Of a stretch of DNA of 64,000 bases, positions 59,261 to 64,000 are shown piece by piece. The notes beneath the pieces are model-generated. The model saw only the letters and a list, made by a program, of their open reading frames with translations. It was not told where the DNA came from and did no database searches. A program made the position numbers and the translations under genes. The stretch comes from Flaveria trinervia (taxonomy: Eukaryota > Streptophyta > Magnoliopsida > Asterales > Asteraceae). The stretch's first letter is position 1, and each line of letters starts with the position of its first letter. The stretch covers positions 74,134,192 to 74,198,191 of the forward strand of contig CM046444.1 of NCBI GenBank assembly GCA_025506515.1, written 5' to 3'.

Positions 59261-62007
59261 ATCTTAAGTTGTTCCTACATAAAAAACATGGTTAGTTACA
59301 TTTGGAAACCCAAGCCTCATTGGTCTTCAGCTCATCAAAAGAAGTTAAAGATAATGCAAAAGCAATTGATCCTATAGTCATGCTAGAGAGATCATTTGCT
59401 GAAGCTGATGAAGAACTCTCAGCCACTTGGTCTTTCTTTAACTTCCACACCACCTTTGGAAGCTTAGACTTGACCTTCAATATTTCGGATGTTTTGTTGA
59501 CTTTGCAAGTTTTGATGACTGGGCCTTCGGAAGATCTTGCTTTCACTATAGTAGGCTTTAATACTTCAGAATTATTCCTTCCTTCCAAGACTGAAGCTTC
59601 TTCTAAGGGCAAGTTTCCACTTGTCTTCTTCTTCATTTTGGAGCTTCAGAAAAAAAAAGAATTTTCTTTCCAAAGCTTGCTTCTTCTTCTCCAGACTCTT
59701 AGAAGTTTCTTTCTTTGTGATATGGAGAGTACTCTTTGGATTGCAAACACAATCCTTAGTAGTACTCCCACACATAACACAGTCTATTTTCTTCCTTGTA
59801 GGAGTCTTCTTTTGTGAGCAAGGCTGAACTTGATCACTTTCAATCTCCATCTTCATCTTCTCAGAAGATGTGGCAATTCTTGTAGGGTTAGAACTACCTT
59901 TGGAGCATTATAGTTAATGTTATACAGAAGTGGTGCACAACCTATCAACCTTCTTCTTGATGATGGGATGATTTGGACATGAACTATAACTCTTGTTGTT
60001 AGAGTTTAAGTTTGTGTCCTCAGCTTTAACCACGTCAAATCCTGCAGAAATAAAGACATGTTTCTGTGCAGAGTTGAAGGTGGCCTTGATCTCTTGAGCC
60101 TTCTTTGCCTTTGTCTTGCTCTTTTTGATCAAGTTCTCTCTCTCTTGGATTTGGTCATTGTAACAGTTTTACTTTCCTCGAATGAATGATTACCCTTCTT
60201 AGAATGATCTTCTTCACTCTTCTCAGAACCATTCTTCATCATCCCCCCTTCATCCTCTTCAGTCAAAGGGTCTATAAGGGTAAGCTCATCTTCACAAGTT
60301 TCACACCAAGGAGATCTTACAGAAAAAACTGTCTGTGGAGGAGCTATCTCGCAAGATCCCAGTCCCTACTTATTCTATAACAAACTATTGCATGCAATGA
60401 TGAGGATAACATGTTCTTGAAGGTCTCTTCTTCAAGAACAGATTTTTCTGCGTTGGCTTTGCTGATCACAAGCTCAACCTGGCTTTCAGTCAACTTGGCT
60501 AGGATATCCTTGATCTGAGTACATAATTGGTGTGCTCATGTTTAAAAACTGAAATAGTTTTCTCTAATTCCTCTATCTTTAACTTATAATCAATTTCAGC
60601 CTTTCTAAAATCAGATTTTAAGATATTCAAGGACTCAAGATCAGATCATATCTCTAAGTTGTAGGATATGTATCTATTAACTTTAGCAATACATTCAGGA
60701 GTGCAAAGATGTTCCAATACCTTGCCTTCATCATGGTTTGCCATGAGTGCTTGATTTAGAGATGCATCTTCCACTTGAAAGCTCCAATTAAAGCCTCCTT
60801 CTTCAACAGCAATAGCAGCTTGCTGCTTTGGCTTCTCATTCTGGGGAGCTCTCTTTGTGTAGTTTGGTCTGCCTTGAGTTTGGCTACCATTTGTTATTGG
60901 TGCCTACAGTCACTAGCAAAGTGTCCCATCAGGTTACAGTTGTAACACTTTACCTTGATTTTATCCAGCCCAAACTTTCCACTGCCTGCATTGCTCGGAA
61001 ACTTCCTCCCTACCCACTTATAGAACTTCTTGGCTCTATGAGTGAGAAGAGCCATCTACTAAACTATCTCCATATACTCCAGATCATCGGGAAGGATACA
61101 ACCTAAGTCTTCAAGGGTGAAGAGAAAGTTGCATGTGGATTCATGAGCAAAAACAAAGGCCTGAGAAGAACTTGTCTCTTGGAAGGGACTTCCTTGAGTG
61201 TAGCTTTCTCTTGGAGTCTCTGGGAAGGTGATGAATAGACCCTTTTGTGAGTTGTCAGGGTAGCATATGAGATGATGTTGAGGTTCTATGCTATCCCTTT
61301 TAGTCACATGAAGGGCTGAACCCATTTGATTGCTAGAGTTACCAGATGAATTTTGCATGTTCATCTCCATCTAGTATCCACTGAGAAAACCATACAACTT
61401 AGTCAGAGTAAGAGTCTTAAGATTCTTAGTCCTCTTGATAACAAAACAGTAATTTGTCCATTGTCTAGGACGAGAGGACATAAACTTCCTCACAATGTCA
61501 CTTTTCTTAAGAGTTACTCCAACATCCATCATAGTATCCACAAGATCAGCATACCTAAAGTATTGTTGAATCATGGTTTCACCTAATTTAAAGGTGAAGT
61601 TTTCAAACTGCTACTTTAGGAGATCCTTCTTGTTCTCCTTTTCTTTACTCATACATTAGTTTTAATGCATCCCATAGCTATTTAACTATTTTGTATTTCT
61701 TGAAGCCTCTATAGATAGAGTTTGGAAGAGCAGTTTGAAGGGCTATCATGGCTTTCTGATCAATCCCTATTCTTTTCTTGTCTTCTTTAGAGTAATCAGC
61801 CATAGCCTTAGGAATCATACCACCACCAGAAGTAGAAGAAGTGCATGGTATGTAAGGTCCTTTAGCAATAGAGTCCCACATCCTAGAGTCTTGAGACTTG
61901 ATAAAACCTTCCATTCTTTGACACCAAGTATCAAAGTCTTTAGGAGTAATCTGTAGAGACTTTATCAAAGTTCCAGTTTCCATATCAGCCTTAGTGATAG
62001 CTGCCAT
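59261..62007 (-). pseudogene. gag: E gag and linker, frameshifted
   Basis: Start MAAITKADMETGTLIKSLQI at 62007. Pieces: 62007-61678 (FDTWCQRMEGFIKSQDSRMW), 61574-61371 (QQYFRYADLVDTMMD), 61370-61059; an intact CCHC knuckle CYNCNLMGHFASDC near 60910-60950; coiled-coil-like sequence near 60720-60560; basic linker 60132-59920; a second knuckle-like CVMCGSTTKDC in 59856-59572, lacking a clear His; linker 59636-59292 with CTTCGGAAG-type motifs. Confidence 0.87.
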
Positions 62008-62070
62008 TTAAGTTGTTAAGTGATTTGTGTGTAAGGGATCTTAAGATGGTGAAATGCTATATCAAGAGTC

Positions 62071-62088
62071 TGAAAAGCTCTGATACCA
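62071..62088 (-). other. E primer-binding site
   Basis: TGGTATCAGAGCTTTTCA on the minus strand, two bases from the 5' LTR. Confidence 0.9.
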
Positions 62089-62090
62089 AA

Positions 62091-62935
62091 TGCAGGATCG
62101 TTAGAAAGGGTGATGCACTTTACAACACAACAACACATTTGAGGAGAGTTCTTTAGAACACTTAACAAACCAAAGAGGGAACTGGTTGACGTACCTAAGG
62201 AATGCTAAGAACACAAGTAAATGAGAGATATATGAAGATAGCAAACAACACAAGTATTTGGTTTTCAAGAATGTCGTATATTGCTTCTCAAGTTATATTA
62301 CAAAGTGTTACAAAAGAATTATAGAAAGTTACAAGTACTTGACATACATATACTACATCCTACATCAAGCCATACTTTGAAATCCAGTCGGATACATAAG
62401 ACTAGACAACAAAATCAAATGTAGAGTCAAAAGGGAGATTGCCTTTTGACTTGTGACTATGACATGCAATAGCTCACATCCCAATATATTACAAAAAAGA
62501 TTAAGTACATAAACCACAAAGCTCAGACTCAAGACCTCAATGTACAGTTTACCAAAAGCATGGACCATTTCACCAACTTGTGAAAGTTGGTGAGTCAAAC
62601 AAAGATACAGTAGAAAGGTGGTCTAGCTTTATGGAAAAGTACATCAGATAATAGCATGTGGATAAAAGTCTTCATAAGAAATCTGTCATCAAAAATTGGC
62701 TTAAGAATACTTTGTCTTTGAAACATTGAAAGACTTCATATTGGCTTTGGAAGATATTGGTCTTGGCTTCGGAAGATATTGGCCTTAGCTTCGGAAGATT
62801 TTACAATTAGAATATTTATTGTGTGAGTGTAAAACTTCTGATGCATTTCTACTTTAGTACTTCAACACTTACATGTAGAGAGACTTTGGATGCTTTTAAT
62901 GTTTTGACTGCATCAGACTGATTGGAATCCTTACA
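62091..62935 (-). repeat. E 5' LTR
   Basis: 845 bp, partner of 51142-51965. Motif copies at 62690-62850 are partly decayed (two perfect CTTCGGAAG at about 62768 and 62790). Stem-loop at 62571-62592. It ends TTACA before AACTT. Confidence 0.92.
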
Positions 62936-63225
62936 AACTTGCTAACAGTAACTCAATCACAAGATCAATCAGTTTCGTTTAAATTTTGACATACATGAAG
63001 TGAATCTAAGAGCCAAAGCTCTAATACCAATTGATTGGGTGGTGAGAATGATATTCTCTGTGGATGTCAATCAACAAGGATTGAATATTATAATTGAGTC
63101 ATTTATTATATAGTAGAAATACACAAAACACAGATCATTGAATGCTGAAAATACTCATAAATACTTTGTATTAATGATGGCAAACAAGTTACAATGAATG
63201 ATAGGGTTTTTGCAACAAACAATAA
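62936..63225 (-). repeat. Element D leader, primer-binding site and 5' LTR remnant
   Basis: After E, D's leader resumes. The primer-binding site TGGTATTAGAGCTTTGGC (minus strand) is at 63012-63029, followed by the LTR end (63032: CACCCAATCA on the minus strand). 63032-63225 resembles the last 200 bases of the solo LTR at 56172-56917. The remainder of the LTR is cut off by F at 63226. Confidence 0.8.
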
Positions 63226-63907
63226 TGTTGGATTAAGAAGAAGGCTGGTGCAACCAAAATCAAATCACTTCGACAAATTTTGGTGCTACTTACAAAGGCT
63301 TCTGAAGCCAAGTGTGGAACTTCCGAAGGAAGTAGAGTTCTTCCAAAGGACAAAGCAAAGTATCAACTTCTAAAGATAACTTCCATCTGAAGTTCAAGTC
63401 TAAGAGAAAAGATCAGAAGATAACTTCCGAAGTATGAAGAAAGAAGAAGTCCTCAAGCCTCGAAAGAAGTAGCCTCTTCTGAAGTATAAGTGGCTTCGGA
63501 AGTACTGTTCTTCCGAAGCCATTTAACCTTCAGAAGACATTGCTATGAACCTGTGGACATAAGTATGGTCTCTGACACTCTACTACAGACCTCTTATACT
63601 TCATGGTGTTTTCTCAAAGAGCCATGTAGTTAACCATACTTTATTCCATGTTCACCTTTTCATGTTAGTACAACTTACCAACTTTAGTTGGTGACGAAAG
63701 GTAAGTCAGGGACATGTCCTAACTACCATATCTCAGATAATACTTTATTCGAGATACCTTAAACTATAGCTTTGTAGTATTTGCTTTAGTTAGAGGATTC
63801 CAGCTAGTATCAAAGTATATCCGGCTGTAGGTAGTAATATATATAGTCTGTCATTGTAACTCATAACAGTATGCTTGTAAGAGTCTTCATTTGAGTGAGA
63901 AGCAATA
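63226..63907 (+). repeat. F: C-family LTR, 3' truncated
   Basis: Begins TGTTGGATTAAG, the same start as C's LTR at 25636, and follows it block by block (TGGACATAAGTATGGTC, CATGTAGTTAACCATA, AACTTTAGTTGGTGAC, TCATTGTAACTCAT). Dense CTTCCGAAG/CTTCGGAAG motifs at 63300-63540. It ends at about 63907, where G begins. Confidence 0.82.
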
Positions 63908-64000
63908 TGTGGAGTTGTAAAAGATAGTCTATATTATCAACATAGTGAAAGTCAACAAAAGTCAATATCACAGTCAAAGTCAACAGAAAGTCAAACCCGA
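63908..64000 (+). repeat. G: start of an I-family LTR, cut by the window edge
   Basis: TGTGGAGTTGTAAAAGATAG followed by TCTATATTATCAACATAGTG matches the reverse complement of LTR I (47510-47595). Five GTCAA (reverse TTGAC) cores fall within 63930-64000. It inserted in, or replaced the end of, LTR F. Confidence 0.75.

Larger units (their letters stand above)
51142..62935 (-). mobile_element. E: complete Ty1/copia element nested in D's leader
   Basis: 11.8 kb, LTRs 51142-51965 and 62091-62935, with a perfect five-base target duplication AACTT (51137-51141 and 62936-62940). Gag, protease, integrase, RT and extra ORF in normal order, with an internal deletion between RNase H and the extra ORF and a solo LTR in RT. 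Its LTRs differ more than those of CoP2, so it is an older insertion of the same family. Confidence 0.95.

Overview
The window is plant nuclear DNA made almost entirely of nested LTR retrotransposons. I found no convincing host gene, tRNA, rRNA or CRISPR array. The Ty3 (Tekay-like chromovirus) and Ty1/copia (Sirevirus/SIRE-like) proteins resemble those common in Asteraceae genomes. The family level is an inference from memory, not from a search.

Layout. 1-7311 holds two Ty3 bodies on the minus strand, head to tail, sharing one 2.55 kb LTR (1875-4428): the gag of one (1-1281, running off the left edge) and the truncated pol of the next (4463-7311). A second, partial Ty3 LTR (7312-8071 and 20521-20675) is split by a recent 12.4 kb copia element, here CoP1 (8072-20519, minus), with near-identical LTRs and a large extra ORF after pol. 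20676-22258 shows no gene. 22259-23522 is a 1.26 kb element with inverted ends and an Asp-rich remnant. 23639-25635 is the 3' end of a minus-strand copia (H), cut by a plus-strand copia (C, from 25636). C's integrase is split by a complete minus-strand copia, CoP2 (30062-41977). C is also split by a 2.1 kb solo LTR (42613-44717) and ends abruptly at about 45105 against a truncated minus-strand copia, D. D is broken by an LTR fragment (I, 47143 to about 48219) and by a complete copia, E (51142-62935). E itself carries a 746 bp solo LTR inside its reverse transcriptase (56172-56917). The right edge stacks D's 5' LTR, a plus-strand C-type LTR (F, 63226) and an I-type LTR (G, 63908).

How it fits together. 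Insertions were ordered using target-site duplications, primer-binding sites next to LTRs, and reading frames that resume across them. LTR divergence suggests CoP1 is youngest, then CoP2, then E. No element looks fully coding: CoP1 keeps every catalytic motif I could check but has several frameshifts, and CoP2 and E have altered reverse-transcriptase YVDD motifs.

The most interesting signal is regulatory-looking. Nearly every LTR family here carries a dense array of its own short, mostly palindromic motif, usually in U3 upstream of a TATA box. In CoP1 and CoP2/E the same motif recurs in the spacer between pol and the 3' ORF. A stem-loop is conserved across all C, F, H, CoP2 and E LTRs.
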